From assembly GCA_032718475.1 (NCBI GenBank), contig JAUCBJ010003944.1, forward strand, positions 1 through 21,896: a stretch of DNA of 21,896 bases. Reading direction: 5' to 3'. A program made the translations under genes and the position numbers. Shown one piece after another: positions 9,547-18,613 of the stretch. This stretch comes from Nemertoderma westbladi. Its lineage: Eukaryota; Xenacoelomorpha; Nemertodermatida; Nemertodermatidae. Under the pieces are notes generated by a model. The model searched no databases. It was not told where the DNA came from and saw only the letters and a program-made list of their open reading frames with translations. Each line of letters begins with the position of its first letter. Positions within the stretch are counted from its first letter, which is position 1.

Positions 9547-10078
9547 TGTATATACTATATGGGCCAGATGGATGGATAAACCATGCCTGACAGTACATCG
9601 TGTTATTTTGGGCTTTTCCGAGTTTCCCTTGACCATACTACATGTACATTATTACAGATGTATTTTTGCAATTAAGATTAACAATTATATTTAAAACTGC
9701 AATGTGTTCCTAAATTAGTTTATTGTTTTGGTTACAAACCCGCAACCCGCCTACGTAACCAGCTTATTTGCCTCAATAAGTGCCATCATTGGTGAATAAC
9801 GAAACTAAATATTCGCGAAATTACGTTTTAGAAGTCTATGTAATCGAAGTACCGCCCCGTCCAATTGAATGGAAATTGCATATCTTCAATCCCCCCCCCC
9901 CCCCCCCACTATCATTGCTACGCAACACTCCTCACCAACAAGACTTTGCCGCACGGCGGGGCTATAATCAAAGGGAGCATTACTTAAAGGTACAAAAGCT
10001 GCTACGGCTAACTATTTGGAACCGGGAAATAAAGCAGCTAATATATTAATATATATTTACATTACGTTATTTATTAAC
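9547..10078. other. Intronic stretch without recognised gene
   Basis: AT-rich DNA with a 17-base C-run (9891-9907). The open frame at 9780-10049 crosses that run and has no family features. In the two-exon model this is the start of intron 1 of the minus-strand gene, whose donor is AAG|GTTAAT at 10079/10078. Confidence 0.5.
9891..9907. repeat. Poly-C run, 17 bases
   Basis: An uninterrupted run of 17 C. Confidence 0.9.
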
Positions 10079-10279
10079 CTTGACACACAGCTTCTCATCT
10101 TCTATACATTGTCGTATCATTGCCTTCACTTCCTTTCCCATCATTGAATTATCATTGCGACAAGATATCGTGTACATACCAAACAGCCGTGTTACTAATG
10201 AGAAGATTTCCTCTTTAGAAACACTTTTCCCCTTTCCCTTGCGTTTTCCCTTGCCTTTTTTTTTCTTCCCGGCAGCCAT
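10079..10279 (-). CDS. Candidate first coding exon of an unrecognised minus-strand gene
   Basis: Sixty-seven codons from an ATG in good translation context (GGTGGTATGG) to a donor AAG|GTTAAT, leaving phase 0. The product starts MAAGKKKKGKGKRKGKGK, a strongly basic lysine/glycine tail, then a likely helical segment SVSKEEIFSLVTRLFGMYTI and CIEDEKLCVK. Read-through of the donor would give only three more residues before a stop, which supports splicing. The next candidate exon with a matching phase is 5458-5655. I do not recognise the family. Similar K/G-rich starts occur in some axonemal proteins, but that is weak evidence. The plus-strand open frame over the same bases is a shadow of this exon. 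Confidence 0.55.
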
Positions 10280-11413
10280 ACCACCATCGGTAAAATACAA
10301 ATAATATTATATTACAGCAACAAAATAGTAATTAAACGATGTTTCGTAATTAAGATACCTTTAAAGAACTGCTGTATATTACGATATTGAACAGTGAACA
10401 CCGCCTCGTTTAATCTGGAATACTACGGGGTGCTCAGTGCACGCATTATCAATAACATCGTCTTTTAACGAACTGCAGTATTTATGAGTACTGTAGTAGG
10501 CCTACTATGATCATATTACTAGCGTAACAACACTGTCTGTAACGACTAACAACTAACAAAGACAACAATATAATACTTGTTTTCCACCCCGAAAGAGTTC
10601 TGGAATTAGTTTTGAGATTGCATCGTATTACCGGTTAAGTTAAGATCTGTATTATTTACTGTACAAACTGTGCTTATCAACCGATAAGAGTATTATTTTA
10701 TTTCCGCTGGCACGGAAATTATATGGTAATTACTATACTTTGGTATACTAATGGTTTGGTAGATTACTAAGCAACGGTGTATACTCTACATCATTGCTTG
10801 GTTTGGATTAATTACAGTATTAAATATGTTAATGAATATCATTCTGTCGTTTAATCTATGAAACTTTCCTTAACTTTCTTCTTGAAACTTTCCCGTAATG
10901 GATCAGAAGAATCCTTAATATCAAATATGTTACAAGTTTATATTTTTGGGGAGATTTACATTATTACAGGCCCATAGTTTCTGCTATTATATTTCACTTT
11001 GTAGTAAGCTATACCCCACCCCAATCTTGAGAAGAATACAGGATTTTCAGAAGAAGGTCTAAATCTAAACTGAATCGAACCCGGATACAATCACCTTTCG
11101 TTTTTCGCTATTAGTTAACAGTAGGCCTATGTAGTCTGCAGGCCTAGTGCATATACGTATGTATGTATTTATGGTGAATGATTTATCTGATGACTTTTCG
11201 AAAACGGCCATAGTATAATTATAACAGTTAGCTGATGTCTCGCAGTTTTGCCTCCCCAACATGTCAGCCGGATATGTATGATTATTGATTATTTTTAATG
11301 AATTATGGGATACCCACTTATTGGTTAATAGACATCCAACTCTCTCTTTATTCTCCGCCTACTTTATTTCTCGTTAATTCACCATTATCCATCCACATTA
11401 TGGAATTCTACTT
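10280..11413. other. Noncoding region upstream of the candidate first exon
   Basis: Presumed 5' flank or 5' UTR of the minus-strand gene. No clear TATA or CCAAT motif is seen near the start. It contains a perfect 14-base palindrome TAGTAGGCCTACTA (10494-10507) and another TAGGCCTA (11122-11129). A minus-strand frame at 11065-11262 has no family features. Confidence 0.45.
10494..10507. repeat. 14-base perfect palindrome
   Basis: TAGTAGGCCTACTA is its own reverse complement and contains TAGGCCTA, an 8-mer found six times in the window. Confidence 0.8.
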
Positions 11414-11487
11414 TAGGAAACTTTTCTTATCCAATTTCCCAATATTATCCTAGGAAAGTTTTCTTATCCAATTTCCCAATATTATCC
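11414..11487. repeat. 37-bp tandem duplication
   Basis: Two adjacent 37-bp copies (11414-11450 and 11451-11487) differ at a single base (AAACTT versus AAAGTT). The near-identity indicates a recent duplication. Confidence 0.95.
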
Positions 11488-11826
11488 TACAGTTCCAAAT
11501 CTATTTGTGAACTATGGTTGCCTTGCTTAGGGCGCTATACGACCTTGGAGTGACACATGGATATTATAATTAACTGGAGTAAACAATACAGCCCATCCAT
11601 CATAATATAACTGGTGGTGATTATTCAAAATACACCGTCATAAAAAACAACCAATTAATTTAGGACTGAATCCCGCTCAGGTTGGCCTAATCAACCACCC
11701 CCACGCATATCATCTTCTCTTTCACGAGTAATAATGGAATACTGTACACAATGGTCTGATACGATAGAACCCCCACAATGAAACTAATTAATTCCCGATA
11801 TAAAAATTTTTACCGAAATATTTTCG

Positions 11827-11911
11827 AAAAAAAAAAAAAAAACTTCTCAATACGGGAATGAACTCGGTATCTCGAATTCCAAGTCAAACGCTCTACTGAG
11901 TGAGCAAAAGC
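11827..11911 (-). mobile_element. tRNA-derived SINE remnant 3
   Basis: On the minus strand GCTCACTCAGTAGAGCG resembles box A and GAGTTCATTCCC resembles box B, at tRNA-like spacing. It is followed by a 16-base T run in the same reading direction (plus-strand A-run 11827-11842). Upstream, a 17-base segment ending TGAGCAAAAGC is repeated with one change (about 11895-11911 and 11922-11938). This is a different SINE type from the two copies near 190 and 12690. Confidence 0.5.
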
Positions 11912-11939
11912 GCAATACTATACTAAGTGAGCAAAAGCA

Positions 11940-12620
11940 AAGTGGTATTCAACAATCAATGGAGTGGCTAACGAGAAATCTCGCAACGTGGACTCCAATA
12001 AGGAAGTCAAACATGTTTCAAATATCATAAAATGAAGCGGTGTTAATAATATTACGACAATAATTGTATCAAAGTTCACGGATAACTCGGTTCGAAGTGC
12101 AGCAAATGCGAGTTCTTAAAGAGTCACAAAACCTAAACTACGAAATGTTACAGAAGGGGGGTAATAAAGTTCTTTATTACAGGAGGCGGTTGTTTGTGGG
12201 TAATCAAATATCTCAAATAAATCATCATAAAAACATTGTATACGGTGTCATGGCTTACCCCACACACCCCCACCCCCCAATGGTGTATTCAGTTTACACT
12301 GCAAGACACACAATCACACTGCAAGGATCTCTCATGGGCGAAATAAAAGATTAACACTACAAACCCACGAAACCACCATTATTAAGAATAATTACTATTT
12401 GTAACTTAGTCGTTCTATAATATATTGCAGATATTATTATATATAATTGAATTGCACATTTTTACTAAAAAACGACAATCTCAGTTAATAATGAAACTTT
12501 ATCTATAAAGAACAAACAACAATATATATACATAAAAAATCACGAATATTATTAATCGCAGTACCAGGGTTTGGGAAAAATTAGAGTTCGTTGTCTTTAT
12601 CATCAGGGATATAAAGTCAT
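11940..12620. other. Noncoding AT-rich stretch
   Basis: No gene is recognised. The 96-codon plus frame at 12064-12354 lacks family features, and its C-rich histidine/proline part comes from a C-rich low-complexity patch. Confidence 0.5.
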
Positions 12621-12624
12621 CATA

Positions 12625-12745
12625 TTATTATTATAACTTTTGTTGGGAACAGCTTTGCAAAGTCGGCGCAATGACGCCCAGGTGGGATCGAACTGGTGAC
12701 CTCCGGGTTGGGAGTCAGACGCTCTAACCATTCAGCTAGCGGCAG
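12625..12745 (-). mobile_element. tRNA-derived SINE remnant 2
   Basis: Minus-strand tRNA-like head with box A-like TAGCTGAATGGTTAGAGCG and box B-like GTTCGATCC, followed by a non-tRNA body and an (ATA)-rich tail near 12625-12640. The 21 bases at 12681-12701 match SINE remnant 1 exactly. The expected T-stem pairing (ACCAG against CCACC) is broken and the 3' acceptor side runs into the body, so it is a SINE and not a functional tRNA gene. Confidence 0.65.
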
Positions 12746-13174
12746 GCAATAAATACAAAATTGAAAACTTACCATAGCACCACTACAATATAGTAAATTA
12801 AAAAAAATGCTTGAAAATATACATTTGGTGCCTTTAGTTGTTTATAATATATTATATTGCTACCACCTGCTAGTTGCTACTGCTACCACCCACCATTACA
12901 AAAATACACAACTAGAGACACAAGAGAGCACAAAATAACGTATTAGAATACAAAATCAATATGTTCTAATGTTGTATTCTTATCTTCGGAATATTAGATC
13001 CATCTTCAGTTATATTCCTGGAACGAATATTTACTATTAATATTTTTATTTAAATAAAATTTAAAATACAATTAAGTTGTTTTTTAGTTCAAGTTTTATT
13101 TAACATCCATCCTTACATAAAAAAAACAATTATAGGAATTTAAGTGGAAGCGAATTCAACTAATTTTAATGTTT
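12746..13174. other. Noncoding AT-rich stretch
   Basis: No coding or RNA gene is seen. A minus-strand AATAAA at 13095-13100 could be a distal polyadenylation signal for PRMT3, but nearer candidates exist. Confidence 0.5.
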
Positions 13175-13297
13175 AATTACTTGCTTAATTGCAAGTAATT
13201 AGAATTAGAATTGCAAGTAATTAGAATTAGAATTAGAATTGCAAGTAATTAGAATTAGAATTAGAATTGCAAGTAATTAGAATTAGAATTAGAATTA
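13175..13297. repeat. Small TTAGAA-based minisatellite with hairpin
   Basis: Four units start GCAAGTAATTAGAATTAGAA (13191, 13213, 13241, 13269); the first is 22 bp and the next three 28 bp, differing by one TTAGAA hexamer. Just before, AATTACTTGC (13175-13184) and GCAAGTAATT (13191-13200) form a perfect 10-base inverted repeat with a six-base loop, the second arm being the head of the first unit. Confidence 0.92.
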
Positions 13298-13396
13298 CCT
13301 GCTTAATTAACATTTATATCGGTCAGCTCAAACTTAATTCTAGTCATCTTGCGCACAAAATTAATCACTTCCAATTTCAGGATGCCACAATTATTG

Positions 13397-13437
13397 TTTA
13401 TTATCTACTTATAATTGAATTACAACCTATATTTATT
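13397..13437 (-). promoter_or_regulatory. PRMT3 polyadenylation signals
   Basis: Two minus-strand AATAAA motifs are present: one at 13432-13437 overlapping the stop codon (CAATAAATA) and one at 13397-13402. The second, about 35 bases after the stop, is the more plausible signal. The 3' UTR would then be very short. Confidence 0.5.
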
Positions 13438-15157
13438 GCAGGATGTACTTAAGTTTTAACTCCCGAACTTTTAATTCCAGGACTATTGCCCGGGGGTCCC
13501 GTGGGTCTGTATGACACGAGATGACCCCGCATAGAACCTCGCCTTCCTTCACAGCGAACGGAGTCGGCAGCATAAAGACCACCTGTTTCCAGTGAGTTGA
13601 TTGGCTGGCGGGCCCGGTGGAGAAACTAAACTTTTTGCTGGCCCCGCCCGCGAAAAATACATCGAAATAGCCGACGATACAAGTACAGACGGCCGCCCGG
13701 TCTATAACTAGGTTGAACTCCGACTCAAAGTTCGCCTCTTGCGGACCCATTGTGGCGATGTTAAAGTCCGCCACAACTGTAGCCGCCGCTAACACGTTGT
13801 CTGGACTAGCCGTGCAGACAGAGCCTTCGCGCAGCACTCTACGCGCCATACAAGACATCTTGAAGCCGTAAACATCGTCCCAGAAGGCGACGCGACCGCT
13901 GTGACTCTCGGAGTTGCTAATAGCGGTTAGGTTGATGGTGCACCGATCCGGGTATATTAAACCCCCGGGACGGAGCCACTTATCCCGCGCGAATAAAACC
14001 GAGTCCAACATCGACTCGTACAGCAGGAAGTATCCCATCCACTCGGATATAATCATATCGACGCGGTCCACGGGTAGAGTGACATCCTCCACGCGTCCGT
14101 GGATAACCTCGACCACGTCGTCTAAGCCGTTCTCCCGCACGATCTCCATCGCTTCGTACACGATATCGGATTGGTCGATCGCGTAGACCCGAGCGGCCCC
14201 GGCCCTCGCCGCGAACATTGAGAGTATCCCTGTGCCGCAGCCCACGTCCAACACCACCTTACCCTCGAAGAGGTCCGGGTTCCCGTAGATAAAGTCCCGG
14301 TAGGTTTCCGTTCGCACCGAATCCTTTAACATCTCCTCGTGGATGCTGTAATGCGCGTACGACTCGAAATAGGCCTCATCCTCGCTGGCTGACAACACAG
14401 ACAGAGTCCGTCGTCCGGTAGGGGGTCGACTGCTTCTACCCAGGTCTAACATCTCCTTAGCAACAGAACGCATTGTGCCCATATCCTGTAACGACAACAA
14501 CAGTTGGCTCTCAAGGCTCTTTATTTTATCTTGAGAGGATTTAACCTTGTGGAGGAGGTCGTGGTACTGCGATTTTGTAAGATGTACTAGACCTTTGGAA
14601 TCGGTAGTTAGGGACGAGGGGGTAGTTGTTAGGGTAGTTGTCCCAGTGACTGAGCTCGGGACGCTGTTATCCATAACAGCAGGGAGTGATGTATTAATCA
14701 AGGCAGTTTGATCTACAGAAATTAAGTTTCCCGTTGCGAGTTGATTAGCTACTGTATAATTACTTTCGGTACAACCCGGATTATCTTTCGTAGTCGAAAG
14801 ATAATAACTTTCTACGTCCCAACAGAGTATCTGATCTCCTCCCAAGACGGGAGTTAAATAGGAATCGTTATCCAGCCATGGCGCGTTTTCCAAGCTCGTA
14901 TCCATGGCAGCACCACCCGCGTGCCTCCTCAAGTAATTAATGAGCCCCACGAAGTTGTAAAATCCTTTCCCTGCGGTGTTCCACAACAAAAGAATGTCGA
15001 TGGAGTGTGATTCTAGGCAATGGCACAGTAAGGGAGGCATAGAACTGAATACTCTCGTACACGCCACGCACTGGAACTGGGGGATTTCGTCTGTTTCAAC
15101 CCAATCGTTATAGTTATCTTCACTGGCAATATCAGAGGCTGATGAATCCGAATCCAT
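13433..15157 (-). CDS. PRMT3: Protein arginine N-methyltransferase 3, intronless
   Basis: A complete 574-residue PRMT3 in one exon. It transfers methyl groups from S-adenosylmethionine to arginines, forming asymmetric dimethylarginine; the known substrate in other eukaryotes is ribosomal protein uS5 in the cytosol. An acidic N-terminus precedes a C2H2 zinc finger (C30, C33, H46, H51), which binds substrate and distinguishes PRMT3 from other PRMTs. The PRMT3-type segment with PWLDNDSYLTPVL follows (about 93-105), then a Ser/Thr-rich linker, a short coiled coil (about 196-240) and the catalytic core: YSIHEEMLKD (270-279), VLDVGCGTG (302-310), D328 after VYAI, double-E loop SEWMGYFLLYESM (E372, E381) and THW (521-523). 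All key residues are intact. Human PRMT3 is 531 residues; the extra length is mainly the linker. The start is supported by the acidic N-terminus ahead of the finger. No introns are seen, unlike vertebrate PRMT3. The catalytic part is GC- and CpG-rich and the N-terminal part AT-richer. Confidence 0.97.
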   Translation of the reverse strand: MDSDSSASDIASEDNYNDWVETDEIPQFQCVACTRVFSSMPPLLCHCLESHSIDILLLWNTAGKGFYNFVGLINYLRRHAGGAAMDTSLENAPWLDNDSYLTPVLGGDQILCWDVESYYLSTTKDNPGCTESNYTVANQLATGNLISVDQTALINTSLPAVMDNSVPSSVTGTTTLTTTPSSLTTDSKGLVHLTKSQYHDLLHKVKSSQDKIKSLESQLLLSLQDMGTMRSVAKEMLDLGRSSRPPTGRRTLSVLSASEDEAYFESYAHYSIHEEMLKDSVRTETYRDFIYGNPDLFEGKVVLDVGCGTGILSMFAARAGAARVYAIDQSDIVYEAMEIVRENGLDDVVEVIHGRVEDVTLPVDRVDMIISEWMGYFLLYESMLDSVLFARDKWLRPGGLIYPDRCTINLTAISNSESHSGRVAFWDDVYGFKMSCMARRVLREGSVCTASPDNVLAAATVVADFNIATMGPQEANFESEFNLVIDRAAVCTCIVGYFDVFFAGGASKKFSFSTGPASQSTHWKQVVFMLPTPFAVKEGEVLCGVISCHTDPRDPRAIVLELKVRELKLKYILQ

Positions 15158-15163
15158 CGTAGA

Positions 15164-15174
15164 TTTTATATATA
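15164..15174 (-). promoter_or_regulatory. TATA-like motif just before the PRMT3 start
   Basis: TATATATAAAA lies six bases before the PRMT3 ATG. A working TATA box would start transcription about 25-30 bases downstream, inside the coding sequence, so it is probably not used as a TATA box for this start. Confidence 0.25.
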
Positions 15175-15330
15175 GGCTGATAGGTAGTTTAATTCAATCG
15201 AGATTAAATTGTAAATTTTTACAGAAATAACATTGTAAATTTATGTACGAAAGTGAGATAAAGGAAAAAATGCAGGTAGGCCTAACCAACCTATTAAAAT
15301 AATGTACTACTAATGCGAGACAGAGGGGAC

Positions 15331-15345
15331 GGGGGGGGGGGGGGG
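15331..15345. repeat. Poly-G run, 15 bases
   Basis: An uninterrupted run of 15 G in the PRMT3 upstream region. Confidence 0.9.
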
Positions 15346-15847
15346 TGTGGGGGCTCGACGCAAATCGATAATATACTGTATTAGGCCTAACACAAATACT
15401 AAATGTAGTTTAGTTTTAGATGGGGGCTCTTACTACACTGACACACACACCCACCCATTTGGAATACGGGCCCGTGTATAATTATAATCATTCGCATATC
15501 GCTTGCAGTACTGACTGTGACTCGCTAACAGCCTAGCCACTACGGTGCAACGCGCCCACTGCACTACTGTCAGTCAGTATCCTACCTAACTATACAACAA
15601 CCGGAAGTACAGTACGCATTCGTAGTAAACTACAGTACAGCCTCAAGCCAGCGAAACTTACAAGAAAGTGTGTTCCGTCCCATTCAATCTATGCTGACGT
15701 TGTTTGCATCGCATCAACGATTTGGGGGAAATGCATGAATAGTCAAGATCACGTAAATTATCGAAATTCCAGTTACCAATTAGCAAATGGAGTGAATGAA
15801 ACACTGTACGTCACAGAATATCCATAAATAATGAATACAAATTAGGA

Positions 15848-16527
15848 CAGTGGCGTCGCGTAGGGGGGGGGGGGGGGGGGGGGGGGGGACTCATTGGAAT
15901 CAAAACAAAACTCTCTCCATGGGAGAATCGATGGGATATGAGTTTTCCGGAAATATGTTTCGCCAAGGAAATGGAAAAGTAATTATTTTACCGTATGTTT
16001 TGGGTTTTGCCATAACAGTAAACATTAAGTATGTACTAAGAAGAAAACGCTTTATAAGCTGATAATTATCTATACATGATAAAAAATAGATAATTTGAAT
16101 ATTTATTCACGAAATGAAAGTTTTGGCTTTGATTTAATTCATAAAGGCCGTTAGTTCGTCTTCCTCATGCATCTTTTGATTGTGCTTTTAATTTATTTCA
16201 TTCCTCGGTAAAACCTATTCTCATGTATATGGTGCGGCGGTATGGAGTTTTTAATCTGCTGTTGATGTAAAAAGGGTGCAGTTAAGGTTATTGAAATTTT
16301 TGGCCGTAAAAAGGTATACTCCTAATTTTGATGTATATGGAGAGACTGGGCATTTGCCACTAATATTCGATAAATTAAGTCCTTGGTCAGGATTATAAAT
16401 TTGTTATAGAATGACGAAGCGTAGAATAGCGTATTTAATGTTAGCCAATGATTTATGAATAAAAATAATATATAGGTCATATACATACAGTTATTATTTC
16501 ATTTGTATTTTTGTGTGATACTCATCC
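15848..16527. other. Noncoding stretch with a possible hAT-type end
   Basis: It opens with CAGTGGCGTCGCGTA (15848-15862), similar to terminal inverted repeats of hAT transposons, followed by 26 G. No partner repeat or transposase is found. The rest is AT-rich with a small inverted repeat (ATTATCTA at 16065 and TAGATAAT at 16087). The frame at 15850-16062 is a product of the G-run. Confidence 0.4.
15863..15888. repeat. Poly-G run, 26 bases
   Basis: The longest G-run in the window, directly after the hAT-like CAGTGGCG motif. Confidence 0.92.
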
Positions 16528-16699
16528 CCGGGTCACCAGGGAGGCCAGATTGTGAGGGTGAGAGGGATTCTGGAGTTGGGGGCTACTCTCATGTTCCATC
16601 CCGACAAAGAAAGCCATTGGTGAATCTGAGGCAAGCCACTAGACTAGCGTGAGCGTCAGTAAACACCCTAACACTCGGGTCCCCAATGTGACAAGGTGA

Positions 16700-17382
16700 G
16701 CTGACTGCCTTGGCAGATAAGCTTTCTCTTAGCGCAGTGGGTGTTCAAGAGCACCGAATGCAGACTGGACATACTGATGAGGTTCTGATAAGGACATGGG
16801 GGGCGGTTGGCGACTCGCCCTCGCGTCAGCAGATGATAGTGGCAATGGTGGTATTGGTCTATTGATGAATCCAACTGAACATGCAGCATTGGACAAAATA
16901 GACCAAATCTCTAACCGCATCATCCGTTGCCACTTCTCATGTTCTGGATGACTGGCTAAGAAGTTTCCTAAGGTGGTTCTGATTGTGTGCTACTCTCCAA
17001 CTAGTGTTGCCCCTGTAGAGGAGGTGGAAAATTTCTACCACAATCTACAAGCAGCTACTGATGGAGTGGATCAGCATGCATTCTTAACATTCCTGGGAGA
17101 CTTTAATGCGAGTCTGCATCAATCACCTACATCGCCCTGGGTCTATAGCAATAGTGTCAACCGAAATTCCGTCCATCTTCAGGATTTTATCTCTGGAAAT
17201 GGATTGTTTTCGGATAGAACCCAGTCAAGAAGCGAACTGGAAAGCTATGGACTCATAGTGGACCCAGTGGTCACAAGTCCCAGATAGACCATATTCTGTT
17301 TCGTAGGAAGTACAGGAGCTCTATACAAGACTGTAATGTATTTACATTTCGACCCTTCTCCAGTGATCACCGCCTTATTGTG
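16700..17382 (+). pseudogene. LINE 2 APE-type endonuclease, frameshifted
   Basis: Endonuclease in several frames: LTALADKLSLSAVGVQEHRM carries the catalytic E motif, VLIVCYSPTSVAPVEEVENF follows, FLGDFNASLH is the DxN motif, and a shifted frame gives GKLWTHSGPSGH, QIDHILFR and SSDHRLIVAKVRLSLRA with the SDH motif. All main APE motifs are present in order, but at least two frameshifts and a stop near 16948 break it. It would have nicked the target DNA. Confidence 0.85.
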
Positions 17383-18515
17383 GCCAAGGTAAGACTTAGT
17401 CTGCGTGCTAGCAGAACAACGAAATCTGCCTTGCCGCGGCATGACTGGTCCTCTCTGTTGCAACAGCCAAGTGTGAGATTCAGCTTCACACTACAGCTGA
17501 GCAACAGGTATGAGGTTCTTGCCTCTGAGGCGGCAGATCACTGCGAGGGCTATACTGCCTTCACAGAAGCAGTTAAGTTAGCAGCTGCAGAAACAGTTCT
17601 TGTATACCCTCGAAACAGGAAAAGGGCCCCCTGGACTGACAACAAAATCCAGAAGTGCCGAAATGACCTATATAAGGCGCAGAAAGAGTCCCGACTCAAA
17701 CAGACTACAGCGGCCAAGAATGCAGTTAAGGCTGCATCTAGGTCCCTGAACAGGCAGTACTCTGTTAATCTACAGGAGCTAATAAACCAACAGGTTGATG
17801 CCATCAATGTTGCTGACGACAGCAGACAATCATCCCAGGCATGGAAATCGATCAATCTGCTTACTGGGCGGAAAAGCCAACCAACCACCAAGGTTAAGGC
17901 TGAATCACCAGCCGATCGCCTCAATGGTTGGAAGGCCCACTTTGAAAAGCTCCTCAATAATGACAGGGTATTGCCTGATAACTTTATAGAAGTAAAAGTA
18001 CTCTGTACTCCCAGATATTCCCATTGGCGATATCTCCTTTGCAGAAGTAAAGGCTGCTGCAAAGTGCATTAAGACCAATCGTGCCAGTGGAGTAGATGGT
18101 ATTCCCCCTGAGGTCTTTAAAATACCTGAGTGTTTTAAAGCTCATCTATCCCATCATAGTAGACATGTACCGTACAACAAGAGTCCCACAATAAATGAAA
18201 ACAAATAAGTTGGTGCCAGTTCCCAAGAAGGGCAACCTAACACTCTATGGTTCTTTTCGGGGAATCTCATTGATCTCCATTGCTGCAAAGCTATACAATA
18301 GAATTCTATTAAATCGCATCATGGATCCCATTGAGAGACTGCTCCGTGGAAATCAGAATGGGTGCCGTAAAGGTCGTGGGACCATGGAGCCCATTTTGGC
18401 ACTTAGAAGGATAATTGAGGAGTTATCAAAAAAGAAAGACAGACATTTAACTGTTATCTTTGTTGACTTCTTCAAGGTCTTTGATTCAGTCTCTCGCTCA
18501 CGTATGTTCAGCATA
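17383..18515 (+). pseudogene. LINE 2 linker and N-terminal reverse transcriptase
   Basis: A 230-codon open stretch (17380-18072) covers the linker, with KRAPWTDNKIQKCRNDLYKA and AWKSINLLTGRK. A frameshift near 18000 leads to NRASGVDGIPPEVFK, then another to VPVPKKGNLTLYGSFRGISL, NQNGCRKGRGT and VIFVDFFKVFDSVSRSRM. The last holds the first catalytic aspartate region. The FADD box and everything after it are missing. Confidence 0.88.
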
Positions 18516-18593
18516 CTTTTTTGGTGCTGAAAACTAACCACCCCGGTACATTTTTTCGAAATTTTTTTTTTTCGGTAGGATTCGGACTAGTGA

Positions 18594-18613
18594 GGGGGGG
18601 GGGGGGGGGGGGG
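18594..18613. repeat. Poly-G run, 20 bases
   Basis: An uninterrupted run of 20 G, about 80 bases from the LINE 2 break point. Confidence 0.9.

Larger units (their letters stand above)
15158..15847. other. Presumed PRMT3 promoter region and noncoding DNA
   Basis: This is the 5' flank of PRMT3. It contains a minus-strand TATATATAAAA (15164-15174), TAGGCCTA at 15277 and 15382, a 15-base G-run (15331-15345) and no further gene. Confidence 0.5.
16528..18515 (+). mobile_element. 3'-truncated LINE (LINE 2), plus strand
   Basis: A decayed non-LTR retrotransposon retaining endonuclease, linker and the first third of reverse transcriptase, ending abruptly after FVDFFKVFDSV. The 5' limit is set by the change from AT-rich to GC-richer DNA near 16528 and is approximate. 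The 3' half (palm with FADD, C-terminal domain, tail) is absent; unrelated AT-rich DNA follows from about 18516. Loss of the 3' end cannot come from ordinary 5' truncation, so a deletion or rearrangement after insertion is implied. It is of the same broad group as LINE 1 but of a different family. No target-site duplication can be identified because the 3' end is missing. Confidence 0.88.

Noticed and set aside
12590-12620. Hammerhead ribozyme core suggested by minus-strand CTGATGA
   Set aside because: The second conserved block (CGAAAC) is not present at the right place and no stems could be drawn.
12660-12745. Functional tRNA gene on the minus strand
   Set aside because: Box A and B are present, but the T-stem does not pair and the acceptor side continues into a SINE body; a related degenerate copy lies near 190.
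13914-14186. 90-codon plus-strand frame inside PRMT3
   Set aside because: Antisense shadow of the catalytic domain of PRMT3.
15164-15174. TATA box as the working PRMT3 promoter
   Set aside because: It lies only six bases before the ATG, so transcription would begin inside the coding sequence; listed only as a low-confidence motif.
15850-16062. 70-codon plus-strand frame with a glycine run
   Set aside because: Created by the 26-base G-run; no gene features.
16668-16923. Minus-strand frames over the 5' part of LINE 2
   Set aside because: Shadows of the LINE 2 endonuclease region on the opposite strand.
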